23,839 nt of DNA. Source: JADMII01 sp036278595 (lineage in GTDB: Bacteria; Chloroflexota; Dehalococcoidia; DSTF01; JACRBR01). The stretch lies in assembly GCA_036278595.1 (NCBI GenBank), contig DASUKS010000195.1, positions 1 through 23,839 of the forward strand, read 5' to 3'. This document shows, piece by piece, positions 7,343 to 15,523 of this stretch. The notes beneath the pieces are model-generated. The model ran no database searches. It was not told the origin of the DNA and saw only the letters and a list, made by a program, of their open reading frames with translations. The first letter of the stretch is position 1. The number at the start of each line of letters is the position of its first letter. Both the position numbers and the translations under genes were made by a program.

Positions 7343-8788
7343 GTGAGCCGGCACGCGTGGCGACGATGGGCCGAGACCGCGCGCGAGTCGCTCAGCCGCT
7401 GCCTGCTCCTCGATCCTCGCCGCCGCAACCACCTGGCGATGCTCGCCGCTGCCCTGACCGTCACTGTGCTCGGCTATGTCGTCCTCCAGCCCCGGCGGGT
7501 TGTCGTGCAGGCGGACGGGCGGCAGGTCGTCGTCTCGACGCGGCTGGCGCAGGACGGTGCCGTGCTGCGCCGGAGCGGCGTTGACCTCGCTCCGGGTGAT
7601 CGCGTGACCTCGCTCTCTGCCCCCGACGCCGAGGTGCTGCGCGTCGAGCGGGCGAGCGTCGTGTCGCTCCACGTGGACGGCGCGGATTACCAGCTTCTCA
7701 CCCACGCCGAGACCATCGACCAGCTGCTCGCCGAAGCCGATGTCGCGCTCGGCGACCGTGACAGCGTGCTGCAGGACGGCGAATTCGTCTCGCCCGCCGC
7801 TCCCGTCGAGCCACCGCGGCTCTTCGCGTCGGCCGGCCCGCTCGCCATAGAAGCATCGCCCGGGCGCGCGATCGACATCGCCGTCCGGCGCGCCGTGCCG
7901 TTCTCGATCACCGAGAACGGGCGCACGGTCGACTCCAGCTCGAGCCGGCAGACCGTCATCCAGGCGCTCCGCGAGGCGGGCGTGGTTGTCGGTCCGGGCG
8001 ACCTCGTACAGCCGGACCAGCTCGACGCGCTCGCTGCCGGCACGGACATCCGCGTGCAGCACGCGAAGGCGGTGACGATCACGCTGCCTGACGAACACCG
8101 CGTCGTCTACACGCTTGCCGCCACGGTCGGGGACGCGCTCTCGGACGCCGGCGTTACGCTCCCGGAGGGCGCCTTCACGATCCCGTCGACCGACACGCCC
8201 GTCACTGCCGGCATGTCCGTCAGCGTTGTGCAGCTCTCGGCGGGGAGCGACGTCGAGCGCGAGTACATCGCCAGCAACACCGTGTATAAGCCCGACCCGA
8301 GCCTGACGCCGGGCGAGACGCGCACGGTGCAGGGCCACGACGGCGTGCACGTGCGCCAGTATGAGATCAGCTACGTCAACGGCGAGGAGGCGGGCCGCAC
8401 GCTCGTGGACGACTACTACGATCCGGAGCCGCAGGACACCGTCGTCTACTACCCGGTGCAGAAGGCGAAGGACACGCCTCCCGCGCTCGTCGCCGGAAAG
8501 ACGCTGCACGTCTACGCCACCTGGTACGACCCGGCGAGCAGCGGACGCGCCCCCAGCGATCCCGCGTACGGCCGCACGGCCACCGGCGTTGTCGTCACGT
8601 ACGGTATCGTGGCAGTGGACCCGGACGTGATCCCGCTGGGGACGAAGATGTTCATCCCCGGGTACGGGTACGCCGTCGCGGCCGACACGGGTGGAGCCGT
8701 CAAGGGTTACATCATTGACCTCGGGTACCCGGACGGAGTGCAGGTTGACTGGCAGTCGAAGTGGGTTGACATCACGATCCTCTCGTAG
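7343..8788 (+). CDS. YabE-like cell-wall protein with DUF348, G5 and 3D domains
   Basis: The 481-residue protein has a membrane anchor or uncleaved signal near residues 31-49 (LAMLAAALTVTVLGYVVLQ). Ubiquitin-like DUF348 repeats follow (VVVSTRLAQDGAVLRRSGV, and ENGRTVDSSSSRQTVIQAL as examples). A G5 domain covers roughly residues 305-375, and a C-terminal 3D domain begins near 388. The 3D domain keeps its aspartates in ADTGGAVKGYIIDLGYPD (Asp448 and Asp459), which suggests MltA-like peptidoglycan cleavage. Relatives include Bacillus YabE and Rpf-like proteins. The GTG at 7343 is preceded by AGGGAGG at 7326-7332. It leads the rsmA-ispE group, as in Firmicutes. Peptidoglycan as substrate is family knowledge plus inference. 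Confidence 0.9.
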   Translation: MSRHAWRRWAETARESLSRCLLLDPRRRNHLAMLAAALTVTVLGYVVLQPRRVVVQADGRQVVVSTRLAQDGAVLRRSGVDLAPGDRVTSLSAPDAEVLRVERASVVSLHVDGADYQLLTHAETIDQLLAEADVALGDRDSVLQDGEFVSPAAPVEPPRLFASAGPLAIEASPGRAIDIAVRRAVPFSITENGRTVDSSSSRQTVIQALREAGVVVGPGDLVQPDQLDALAAGTDIRVQHAKAVTITLPDEHRVVYTLAATVGDALSDAGVTLPEGAFTIPSTDTPVTAGMSVSVVQLSAGSDVEREYIASNTVYKPDPSLTPGETRTVQGHDGVHVRQYEISYVNGEEAGRTLVDDYYDPEPQDTVVYYPVQKAKDTPPALVAGKTLHVYATWYDPASSGRAPSDPAYGRTATGVVVTYGIVAVDPDVIPLGTKMFIPGYGYAVAADTGGAVKGYIIDLGYPDGVQVDWQSKWVDITILS

Positions 8789-9608
8789 CGCCGGGCGCTA
8801 CCCGCCGCGTCCGAAGAAGCGCTTCGGCCAGCACTTCCTCTCTGACCGCAACATCCTCAACCGCATCGTCGATGGCGCCGAGGTCGCCCCCGGCGAGGCC
8901 GTCGTCGAAATCGGTCCGGGCCTCGGCGCACTGACCGAAGTGCTCGCCGAACGCGCGCCCCGCGTCGTCGCGGTCGAAGTCGACCCTGACCTCGTCGCCG
9001 TGCTCGGAGAGCGATTCGCGCATGCGCCGAACGTCGCGATCGTCGCCGCCGACGTGCTCGATGTGGCGCCGTCCGAGATCCTGCATCGTGGCGGCGCGCG
9101 TGCGCCGTACGTGGTCGTCGCGAACCTCCCGTACAACATCGCCGCCGCGGTCCTGCGGCACTTCCTCGAAGGGGACGCGCCGCCGCGACGGCTGGTCGTG
9201 ATGGTGCAGCAGGAGGTCGCAGAGTCGATCGTCGCGCGCCCGACGAAGATGAGCCTGCTGGGCGTGGCGACGCAGGTGTACGCCGAGACATCGATGGTGA
9301 TGCGCGTGGCGCCCGGCGCCTTCAACCCGCCGCCGGCGGTGCAGTCCGCCGTCGTCCGCATCGACGTCGCCGGGCGTCCGCGCGTCGATGCGCCGCTGGA
9401 CGTGTTCTTTCGCGTCGTGCGCGCCGGCTTCGGTAACTCGCGCAAACAGCTGCGCAACAGCCTCTCGTTCGGGATGCACGTGAAGCAGGAGGTCGCCGAT
9501 GAGGTCCTGCACGATGCCGGCATCGACGTGACCTTGCGCCCGCAAGTGCTGTCGCTCGAGCAGTGGGCAGCCCTGGCACGCGCGTGGGACCAGGCGATGC
9601 GCCGATGA
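8766..9608 (+). CDS. rsmA: 16S rRNA (adenine1518-N6/adenine1519-N6)-dimethyltransferase RsmA (KsgA)
   Basis: The protein of about 280 residues dimethylates the two adjacent adenines in the 3'-terminal loop of 16S rRNA during 30S maturation. Visible marks are KKRFGQHFL near residue 17, the SAM motif VVEIGPGLGALTEVL, VEVDPDLV, the catalytic NLPYNIA (residues 120-126), and the C-terminal SRKQLRNSL. No ATG or GTG gives a sensible N terminus. I chose the TTG at 8766, which overlaps the YabE gene end by 23 bases; a TTG at 8745 is also possible. The stop overlaps the ispE start as ATGA, so the two are translationally coupled. Confidence 0.92.
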   Translation: MTSRSSRSAGRYPPRPKKRFGQHFLSDRNILNRIVDGAEVAPGEAVVEIGPGLGALTEVLAERAPRVVAVEVDPDLVAVLGERFAHAPNVAIVAADVLDVAPSEILHRGGARAPYVVVANLPYNIAAAVLRHFLEGDAPPRRLVVMVQQEVAESIVARPTKMSLLGVATQVYAETSMVMRVAPGAFNPPPAVQSAVVRIDVAGRPRVDAPLDVFFRVVRAGFGNSRKQLRNSLSFGMHVKQEVADEVLHDAGIDVTLRPQVLSLEQWAALARAWDQAMRR

Positions 9609-10507
9609 GCCGCACGCTGCGCCTGCGTGCGCCGGCGAAGATCAACTGGACGCTCGAGGTGCTGCGTGTGCGTGGCGACGGGTACCACGAGATCCGCAGC
9701 GTCCTGCAGACCGTCGACTGGTGGGACGTGATCACGCTCACCGAGGCGGAGGCGATCGAGCTTGTCGTCACCGGCCCGGCGGGCTCCACCCTCGATGACA
9801 ACCCCGTGGAGTCCAACCTCGCGTATCAGGCAGCCTTCGCCTTTCGCGACCGCACCGGACTGCAGCGCGGCGTGCGCATCACGCTCGACAAGCATCTGCC
9901 GGTCGCGGCCGGCCTCGGCGGTGGCAGCAGCGACGGCGCGGCCGTGCTGCGCGGCCTCAACCTCCTCTGGGAAGCCGGCGAGCCGGACGACAACCTGGTC
10001 GAGATCGCGGGCGAGATCGGCTCTGACCCGCCGTTCTTCGTCGTCAGCGGCACGGCTTCGGTGCGCGGCCGTGGCGACCAGGTCGATCCGCTGCGCGATG
10101 CCGTCGCCCCGGCGATCCTGCTCGCGTCGCCACGCGCGGGTGAGCGCGGCGACAAGACGGCGAGCATGTTCCGCGCGCTCTCGCCCGACGACTTCTCCGA
10201 CGGGTACGTCACGCTGGGCGTCCGCAGCGCGGTCGAGGCCGGGCGCGAGATCAGCGGCGGCGAGATGAACAACGTGTTCGAGCGCATCCTGCCTGGGACT
10301 CAGCCCGAGACCGCGCTTGCCATGGATGCACTGATCGAGCAGGGGGTGACGCCGCACCTCGCGGGCGCCGGCCCATCGTTCTTTCTTTTGCTTGAAGACG
10401 AGCGCGAGGCGCCGGCGTTGTCGAAGCGGATCACGGAGCTCGGCTTCGAGCCGCGGCTCGTGCACGCGCTCCCGCGCGCCGACGCGCTGGCAATCGAGGA
10501 AGCCTGA
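9605..10507 (+). CDS. ispE: 4-diphosphocytidyl-2-C-methyl-D-erythritol kinase IspE
   Basis: The 300-residue GHMP kinase catalyses the ATP-dependent step of the MEP isoprenoid pathway. The N terminus has APAKINWTLEV with Lys12. The phosphate-binding loop is PVAAGLGGGSSDGAAVL (about 99-115). Asp141 in GSDPPFF takes the place of the catalytic Asp; the family usually reads GADVPF here. The C-terminal motif is HLAGAGPSFFLLL, where GSGPTxF is usual. Length fits the family. The start at 9605 overlaps the rsmA stop. It implies that this organism makes isoprenoids by the MEP route. Confidence 0.94.
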   Translation: MSRTLRLRAPAKINWTLEVLRVRGDGYHEIRSVLQTVDWWDVITLTEAEAIELVVTGPAGSTLDDNPVESNLAYQAAFAFRDRTGLQRGVRITLDKHLPVAAGLGGGSSDGAAVLRGLNLLWEAGEPDDNLVEIAGEIGSDPPFFVVSGTASVRGRGDQVDPLRDAVAPAILLASPRAGERGDKTASMFRALSPDDFSDGYVTLGVRSAVEAGREISGGEMNNVFERILPGTQPETALAMDALIEQGVTPHLAGAGPSFFLLLEDEREAPALSKRITELGFEPRLVHALPRADALAIEEA

Positions 10508-10927
10508 ATGGCCGAAGTCTTCGCCGGCTTCATCGTCGGCTACGCCATCGCGCTGTTCATCGCGCCGCTCGGCGCGATTCTCCTTGTCCGCTCGAACGAC
10601 CGCACCGGGTTCGCGCAGCGCGTCGCCCCGCCCGGCACGAACATCGTCGCACTCTCGATGGTGATCCACTTCGCCGCGGTCGTCGTGTTCACGGCGCTCG
10701 GGCTTGTGCTCGGGCTCGCGCTCGCCGGTCTGGACGACCGGCATCCTGCCGACGGCCTCGGCAGCCCGAACTTCGTATATACCGTGATGATCCTCGCGCT
10801 GACCGTGATCATCGTCGCGCCGGCGTTCCTCTTCCCGGCCGTGCGGCGTGCCGCCCTCATCGCCGCGATCGTCTTCGCGCTCTCGTTCGGTTGGGCCCTC
10901 CCGTGGCTCGCCAGCCTCAGCCCGTAG
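10508..10927 (+). CDS. Small four-helix integral membrane protein, function unknown
   Basis: The 139-residue protein starts with an ATG directly after the ispE stop. Four hydrophobic segments are visible at about 5-27 (FAGFIVGYAIALFIAPLGAI), 46-72, 88-108 and 112-134. The loop between the first two is charged (RSNDRTGFAQR), and that between the second and third is polar (LDDRHPADGLGSP). I recognise no family or catalytic motif. Contiguity with ispE suggests cotranscription, but a role in isoprenoid synthesis is not implied. Confidence 0.7.
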   Translation: MAEVFAGFIVGYAIALFIAPLGAILLVRSNDRTGFAQRVAPPGTNIVALSMVIHFAAVVVFTALGLVLGLALAGLDDRHPADGLGSPNFVYTVMILALTVIIVAPAFLFPAVRRAALIAAIVFALSFGWALPWLASLSP

Positions 10928-10954
10928 GCCGCAGCGCCTGAATCCCTCAACCCG

Positions 10955-10960
10955 TATACT
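10955..10960 (+). promoter_or_regulatory. -10 element for the PHP-domain gene, possibly leaderless
   Basis: TATACT ends 10 bases before the ATG at 10971, so transcription would start at about 10967-10969. The intervening bases contain no Shine-Dalgarno. No clear -35 was seen. Confidence 0.5.
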
Positions 10961-10970
10961 CGCCCTCGAT

Positions 10971-11696
10971 ATGCCGGGAACCATCATCGACATGCACCTG
11001 CACACGACGGCGGGCGCTTCCGACAGCGGCCTCGCACCCGAGGACCTCGCCGAAGAGGCGAAAACGCGCGGTCTGACGGCAGTGAACATCACCGAGCACG
11101 ACCGCGTCTGGGACGCGTACAAGCTCAACGACTACCGCGAGCGGCATCGCGACCTCTTCGTGAACAACGGCATGGAGGTCTCGACGGACCTCGGCCACAT
11201 GATCGTCGTGGGGCTGAAGCAGTACGTCGCCGGCATCCGCCGCGCCGAAGAACTCCGGCGCGTCCTCGATGACGTTGGCGGATTCATGGTGGTCGCGCAC
11301 CCGTTCCGCCACTGGTTCGACCCCGTCTACTTCCGCAAGCAGGGCAAGGAGCCGTTCACGATGACGCCCGAGCAGGCGGCCGAGCGCATGCCGGTGTTCC
11401 AGCTCGTGCACGCCATCGAGGCGCTCAACGGGGCGAACACCCCGCGCGAGAACCTGTTCGCGCTGCGCGTCGCGAAGGCGCTCGGCAAGCCGGTGACCGG
11501 CGGCAGCGACGCACACTCCCGCTCCGGCATCGGTTTCTACTGCACCGTCTTCGAGCAGCAGCTGGCGACGGAGGAGGACCTGCTGCGTGAGCTGCACGCC
11601 GGGCGCTTCCACGCGCACCATGGCCTGCTGCAGGGCGATCTCACCGACTTCACCGAGAATAGCCTCGAAGAAGCGCCACCCGGCCTCGCTACCTGA
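10971..11696 (+). CDS. PHP-domain metal-dependent phosphoesterase
   Basis: The 241-residue protein has the four PHP motifs that bind a metal cluster: DMHLHT near the N terminus, ITEHD, the NGMEVST plus MVVAHPFRHW region, and GGSDAHS near the C-terminal third. It resembles stand-alone YciV/TrpH-like phosphoesterases, which hydrolyse short phosphodiesters or mononucleotides. The exact substrate is unknown. The start is the ATG at 10971; the upstream open frame overlaps the membrane-protein gene and shows no similarity. It lies just upstream of the DinG-like gene. Confidence 0.88.
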   Translation: MPGTIIDMHLHTTAGASDSGLAPEDLAEEAKTRGLTAVNITEHDRVWDAYKLNDYRERHRDLFVNNGMEVSTDLGHMIVVGLKQYVAGIRRAEELRRVLDDVGGFMVVAHPFRHWFDPVYFRKQGKEPFTMTPEQAAERMPVFQLVHAIEALNGANTPRENLFALRVAKALGKPVTGGSDAHSRSGIGFYCTVFEQQLATEEDLLRELHAGRFHAHHGLLQGDLTDFTENSLEEAPPGLAT

Positions 11697-11738
11697 CGTT
11701 CGCTCGCCCGTCCGTATACAGCGCGCATGCGCGGATGC

Positions 11739-11744
11739 TACAAT
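11739..11744 (+). promoter_or_regulatory. -10 element upstream of dinG
   Basis: TACAAT is a near-consensus -10 placed 66 bases before the ATG at 11811, giving a leader of about 60 bases. It lies downstream of the first in-frame ATG at 11727, which supports the later start. No -35 is clear. Confidence 0.5.
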
Positions 11745-11810
11745 TCGTCCGCGCTGCATGGACGCCGCGCACCCTCCGCCTGCGCCTCGCGCGCCTGGAA
11801 TCGCCGGCAC

Positions 11811-14639
11811 ATGCCGTACGTCTCGCTCGATCTGGAAACGACCGGCCTCGATCCGGAGGTCGATGAGATCATCGAAGTCGCCGCCGTGCGCTTCGATGCT
11901 ACGGGCGTGCTCGACCGCTACCAGTCGCTCGTCAACCCGGGGCGGCGCCTCGAGTACCGCGTGGCCCTGCTCACTGGGATCGACCCCAAACAGCTCGAGT
12001 CGGCGCCGCACTTCGGCTCGCTGGCGCCGGAGATCGAGCGCTTCATCGGCTTCGATCCGATCGTCGGACAGAACCCGATGTTCGACGTCACGTTCCTCCG
12101 GCGGAAGGGCGTGCAGATCTACGCGCCGGCGTTCGACACGTACGAGTTGGCGGGCCTGCTGCTGCACGGCATGCATGAGCACTCGCTCGGCGCCATCGCC
12201 GACCACATGGGCATCGAGTTCACACAGCGACACCGCGCGATGGCCGACGCCGAAGCCGCGCGCATGGTCTTTGCTGCGCTGCGTGAGCGCCTCGCGGCGT
12301 CGCCCCCCGACGTGCTCGCTGAGGTGGCCCGGATCGCGGGCGCCAGCGACTGGCCGCTGCGCCACCTGCTCCAGGAGGTCGCCGCCGAGCATCCGCGCAC
12401 GCCGGGCTCCGCCGATGACGCCGACGTGGTGCACGGCTTCGTGCGCGCGCCGAAGAAGATCGACGATGCCATCGTCCCGTCGGTCCGACCGGTGCGTGTC
12501 GACCCCGCGGACGCCCGCGACCTCATCGCCTCCGCCGGCGCCCGCGATGCGCTCGAGAGCTTCGAAGAGCGCCCGGAGCAGGTAGAGATGACGCACGCCG
12601 TCGCATCGGCCATTGCCGACGGCGACCACCTGATCGTCGAGGCGGGCACTGGCGTCGGGAAGTCGCTCGCGTATCTCGTGCCATCCGCGCTGCATGCCGC
12701 CCGCAACGGCGCCCGCACCGTCATCTCCACGAACACGATCAACCTGCAGGACCAGCTTGTCGCGTCGGACATCCCGCTCGCGCGCAAGATTCTCGCTTCG
12801 GCAGGGTTGACGCCGGCGGACCTGCGCGTAGCGCAGCTCAAGGGCCGCGCGAACTACCTCTGCCTGCTGCGCTGGGCCGCGGCCCGCCATGCGCCGACGC
12901 TCACCGCCGAAGAAGCGCAGGTGCTCGTCCGCATGCTGTTCTGGCTCGCGCGCACGGAGACCGGCGACCGCGCGGAGCTCAACCTCCGCCGGAACGAGGA
13001 CGCGGCGTGGCGGCGCTTCAGTGCGAACGACTCGTCCTGCTTGTCGTCGCAGTGCATCTACGTCCGTGACGGCTCGTGCTTCCTCCATCGCGCGAAGAAG
13101 CGCGCGGAGGCGGCTCACGTGCTCGTCGTGAACCACGCGCTGCTGCTGTCGGACATCGCGACCGGCGGCAACGTGCTGCCCGAGTACCAGCACCTCGTCG
13201 TCGACGAGGCGCACCACCTGGAGGACGAAGCGACATCGCAGTTCGGCTTCGCGGGCGGCGAGCCCGAGCTCGTCGGCTGGCTGGACCTCGTGCATGCGCG
13301 GGCATCCCGCGACCGTGACGGCGGCCTCGTTGCGTCCGTGCTCAGCTCGACCCGCGCTTCGAGCCAGGCGTCCGGCGCGGCTCCTGGCCTCCAGGCGCTG
13401 ACGCGGCCGCTCTCGCAGTCGGTCCCGAGCGCCCGCGAGCGGGTGGCGGTCTTCTTCCAAACCTTACAGTCGTTCGCGCAGCAGCACGGCTCCGGCGGCG
13501 GCGAGTACGACGAACGCATCGTCATCAGCCGCGGGATGCGCGTGCAGCCCGACTGGGCCGGCGTCGAACAGACGTGGTTCGAGGCGGACGAGCGTCTTGC
13601 GCAGGTCAGCGGTCTCGTCGAAGAGCTGCTCGACGCGCTCGTCGCCGCCGACCCGGGTGACGTGCTCGACCGCGACGCCATCGCGAGCGAGGCCGGCGAG
13701 CTGATCGATGCCGGCGAGAAGCTGCGTCGCAACATCTCAAAGATCGTCGGCGAGGAGAGCAAGGACACGGTCTGCTGGATCACGCTGATGCGGCGCGACG
13801 CGGCGCCGTCGCTCTCCGCCGCCCCGCTCACCGTGTCCGAGACGCTGAAGACGAAGCTCTTCGACCCGAAGGAGAGCGTCGTGCTGACGAGCGCCACGCT
13901 CAGCACCGACGGCAACTTCGGCTACATGCGCCAGCGCCTCGGCCTCGATTCGCCGACCGAACTGCTGCTCGGCTCGCCGTTCGACTACAAGAGCTCCACG
14001 CTCGTGCTCACGGCGTCGGACATGCCGGAGCCCGCGCAGGTGGGCTACGCGGCAGCGCTCCAGACCGCGATCATCGAACTTGCGCGCGCCAGCGAGGGCC
14101 GGGCGCTCGTGCTGTTCACGTCGCACGCGGCGTTGCGGACGGCGTACAACGGCATCAAGCGCCCGCTGGAAGAGCAGGAGATCCTCGTCCTCGGGCAGGG
14201 CATCGATGGCACGCCGCGGCAGATGCTCGGCGCGTTGCGGTCGAACCACCGCACGGTACTGCTGGGCGCTGCGAGCTTCTGGGAGGGCGTCGACGTGACG
14301 GGCGAGGCGTTGTCGCTGCTCGTGATGGCGCGCCTGCCGTTCTCGGTGCCGACCGACCCGGTATTCCAGGCGCGCTCGGAGTTGTTCGACCAACCCTTCG
14401 AGCAGTACGCGCTGCCGCAGGCCATCCTGCGCTTCAAGCAGGGGTTCGGGCGGCTGATCCGCCGCAAGACCGACCGCGGCGTCATGGTCGTGCTCGACCG
14501 GCGGCTGCGCAGCCGTCCGTACGGCGTGTCGTTCATGCGCTCGCTCCCGCCCTGCACCCAGCGTGAGGTGCCGCTGCGTCAGCTGCAGGCCGAAGTCGCC
14601 GCCTGGCTCGCGCACCCGCGCGCCGCGTCCGCTTCGTGA
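11811..14639 (+). CDS. dinG: DinG-family helicase with N-terminal DnaQ-like 3'-5' exonuclease domain
   Basis: The 942-residue protein joins two modules. Residues 1 to about 165 form a DEDD exonuclease: VSLDLETTGL (Asp7, Glu9), VGQNPMFDVTFL, and HRAMADAEAA. The rest is an XPD/DinG-like superfamily 2 helicase: Walker A AGTGVGKS (Lys284), DEAH box at 465-468, TSATLS, SFWEGVDVTGEAL, and QGFGRLIRR. Four cysteines at 351, 410, 415 and 423 stand where Fe-S DinG enzymes bind their cluster. It probably unwinds 5'-tailed DNA or R-loops and trims 3' ends. The ATG at 11811 starts the exonuclease fold directly. The stop overlaps the GNAT start as GTGA. Confidence 0.92.
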   Translation: MPYVSLDLETTGLDPEVDEIIEVAAVRFDATGVLDRYQSLVNPGRRLEYRVALLTGIDPKQLESAPHFGSLAPEIERFIGFDPIVGQNPMFDVTFLRRKGVQIYAPAFDTYELAGLLLHGMHEHSLGAIADHMGIEFTQRHRAMADAEAARMVFAALRERLAASPPDVLAEVARIAGASDWPLRHLLQEVAAEHPRTPGSADDADVVHGFVRAPKKIDDAIVPSVRPVRVDPADARDLIASAGARDALESFEERPEQVEMTHAVASAIADGDHLIVEAGTGVGKSLAYLVPSALHAARNGARTVISTNTINLQDQLVASDIPLARKILASAGLTPADLRVAQLKGRANYLCLLRWAAARHAPTLTAEEAQVLVRMLFWLARTETGDRAELNLRRNEDAAWRRFSANDSSCLSSQCIYVRDGSCFLHRAKKRAEAAHVLVVNHALLLSDIATGGNVLPEYQHLVVDEAHHLEDEATSQFGFAGGEPELVGWLDLVHARASRDRDGGLVASVLSSTRASSQASGAAPGLQALTRPLSQSVPSARERVAVFFQTLQSFAQQHGSGGGEYDERIVISRGMRVQPDWAGVEQTWFEADERLAQVSGLVEELLDALVAADPGDVLDRDAIASEAGELIDAGEKLRRNISKIVGEESKDTVCWITLMRRDAAPSLSAAPLTVSETLKTKLFDPKESVVLTSATLSTDGNFGYMRQRLGLDSPTELLLGSPFDYKSSTLVLTASDMPEPAQVGYAAALQTAIIELARASEGRALVLFTSHAALRTAYNGIKRPLEEQEILVLGQGIDGTPRQMLGALRSNHRTVLLGAASFWEGVDVTGEALSLLVMARLPFSVPTDPVFQARSELFDQPFEQYALPQAILRFKQGFGRLIRRKTDRGVMVVLDRRLRSRPYGVSFMRSLPPCTQREVPLRQLQAEVAAWLAHPRAASAS

Positions 14640-15100
14640 ACGTCCGTCTGCGCCCGCTCGTCGTCGCCGATGCCTCATGGGCCGATGCGTGGCTGCCCGA
14701 TGTCGCCGTGTCCGTCGGTCACGATGCCCGCGACGTCGCGTCGCTGTTAGCGCGCGGGAAGAAGGAGCGCGGGCTGCTGGCGCGGGCGATCGAACGCGAG
14801 CGCGACCCGATCGGCGTCGCGCTCGCCCGGTCGGCGTGGGCGAAGCCGGGCGCCGGCATCATCGAGCTGGTGGCGCTACCGACGGAGCACGCGCGCCGCG
14901 GCTACGGGACCCGCGCCGCGGCACTCATCGAATTAGAGTTGCGCGACGCAGGCTCGACGCGCGTCTACGTTCCCGCTCCCGCCGTGCACGGCATCGCGAT
15001 GTACTTCTGGATCCGGCTGGGCTATCACCCGTTGATGCGGGACGCGTGGCCCTGCCAGCGCGACAACGTCGCGTGGATGGTTCGCGAGCTCAGTGCGTGA
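14636..15100 (+). CDS. GNAT-family N-acetyltransferase
   Basis: The 154-residue protein shows the acetyl-CoA binding motif A as ELVALPTEHARRGYGTRAA (R-R-G-Y-G-T), followed by the beta-bulge region and a C-terminal AMYFWIRLGYHPLMRDAWPC segment typical of GNAT motif B. The acceptor is unknown. The GTG at 14636 overlaps the dinG stop, so it is probably translated after DinG. The 3' end overlaps the end of the convergent membrane-protein gene by 11 bases. Confidence 0.82.
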   Translation: MNVRLRPLVVADASWADAWLPDVAVSVGHDARDVASLLARGKKERGLLARAIERERDPIGVALARSAWAKPGAGIIELVALPTEHARRGYGTRAAALIELELRDAGSTRVYVPAPAVHGIAMYFWIRLGYHPLMRDAWPCQRDNVAWMVRELSA

Positions 15101-15509
15101 TGTGCGCTTCGCTGGGCGGCTGCGTGCTCGATGCCGCGGGCAGTTCGTCCGGGTGCACGACCTCGTCCACCCATTCGTCGTCGCCCTCACTGCCGGCCGC
15201 CGCCATCGCCTTTTCGCGCGACTTGATGCGTCGCGCGACGATTGTGTTCACGACGACGACGTGCGCGAGGCAGTAGCCCGCGCCGAGCACGGCGATGATG
15301 CGCAGCACGACGGCTGCGTCCGACTGCGGCGGATTGATGATGGCGTCCACCAGGACGCCTGCGATGAACGCCGCCAGCACAGGGAAGCTGCGCCAGCGCC
15401 AGTTCGGCAGGTTTGGCATGCGCTCGATGTCGTCCGGGTGCGGGGCCGCCGCCGCCGGCCTGGATGGCCGCGCCACGCGTCGCGTTCTGCCGGCTGTCTT
15501 GGCGCCCAT
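15090..15509 (-). CDS. Small two-helix membrane protein, function unknown
   Basis: The 139-residue protein has a basic N-terminal tail (AGRTRRVARPSRP), two probable membrane segments (about 47-65, FPVLAAFIAGVLVDAIINP, and 71-96, AAVVLRIIAVLGAGYCLAHV), then a basic patch (RRIKSREK) and an acidic tail (GDDEWVDEV). The start at 15509 is well supported: AGGAGGGG lies 5 bases before the ATG, while the longer open frame overlaps the upstream gene. It follows the zinc-finger gene by 14 bases and is probably the third gene of the cca operon. I recognise no family. Confidence 0.75.
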   Translation of the reverse strand: MGAKTAGRTRRVARPSRPAAAAPHPDDIERMPNLPNWRWRSFPVLAAFIAGVLVDAIINPPQSDAAVVLRIIAVLGAGYCLAHVVVVNTIVARRIKSREKAMAAAGSEGDDEWVDEVVHPDELPAASSTQPPSEAHITH

Positions 15510-15523
15510 CACCGCCCCTCCTG

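Noticed and set aside
6851..8509. Upstream part of a very long minus-strand open frame joined to the nitrilase
   Set aside because: It runs across the SRP RNA and antisense to the YabE-like gene; its translation is Arg/Ala-rich with no family similarity, and the nitrilase has its own GTG with GGAGG.
8798..13460. Long minus-strand open frames opposite rsmA, ispE, the PHP gene and dinG
   Set aside because: They mirror confidently assigned plus-strand genes, have compositions expected from antisense high-GC codons, and show no domain.
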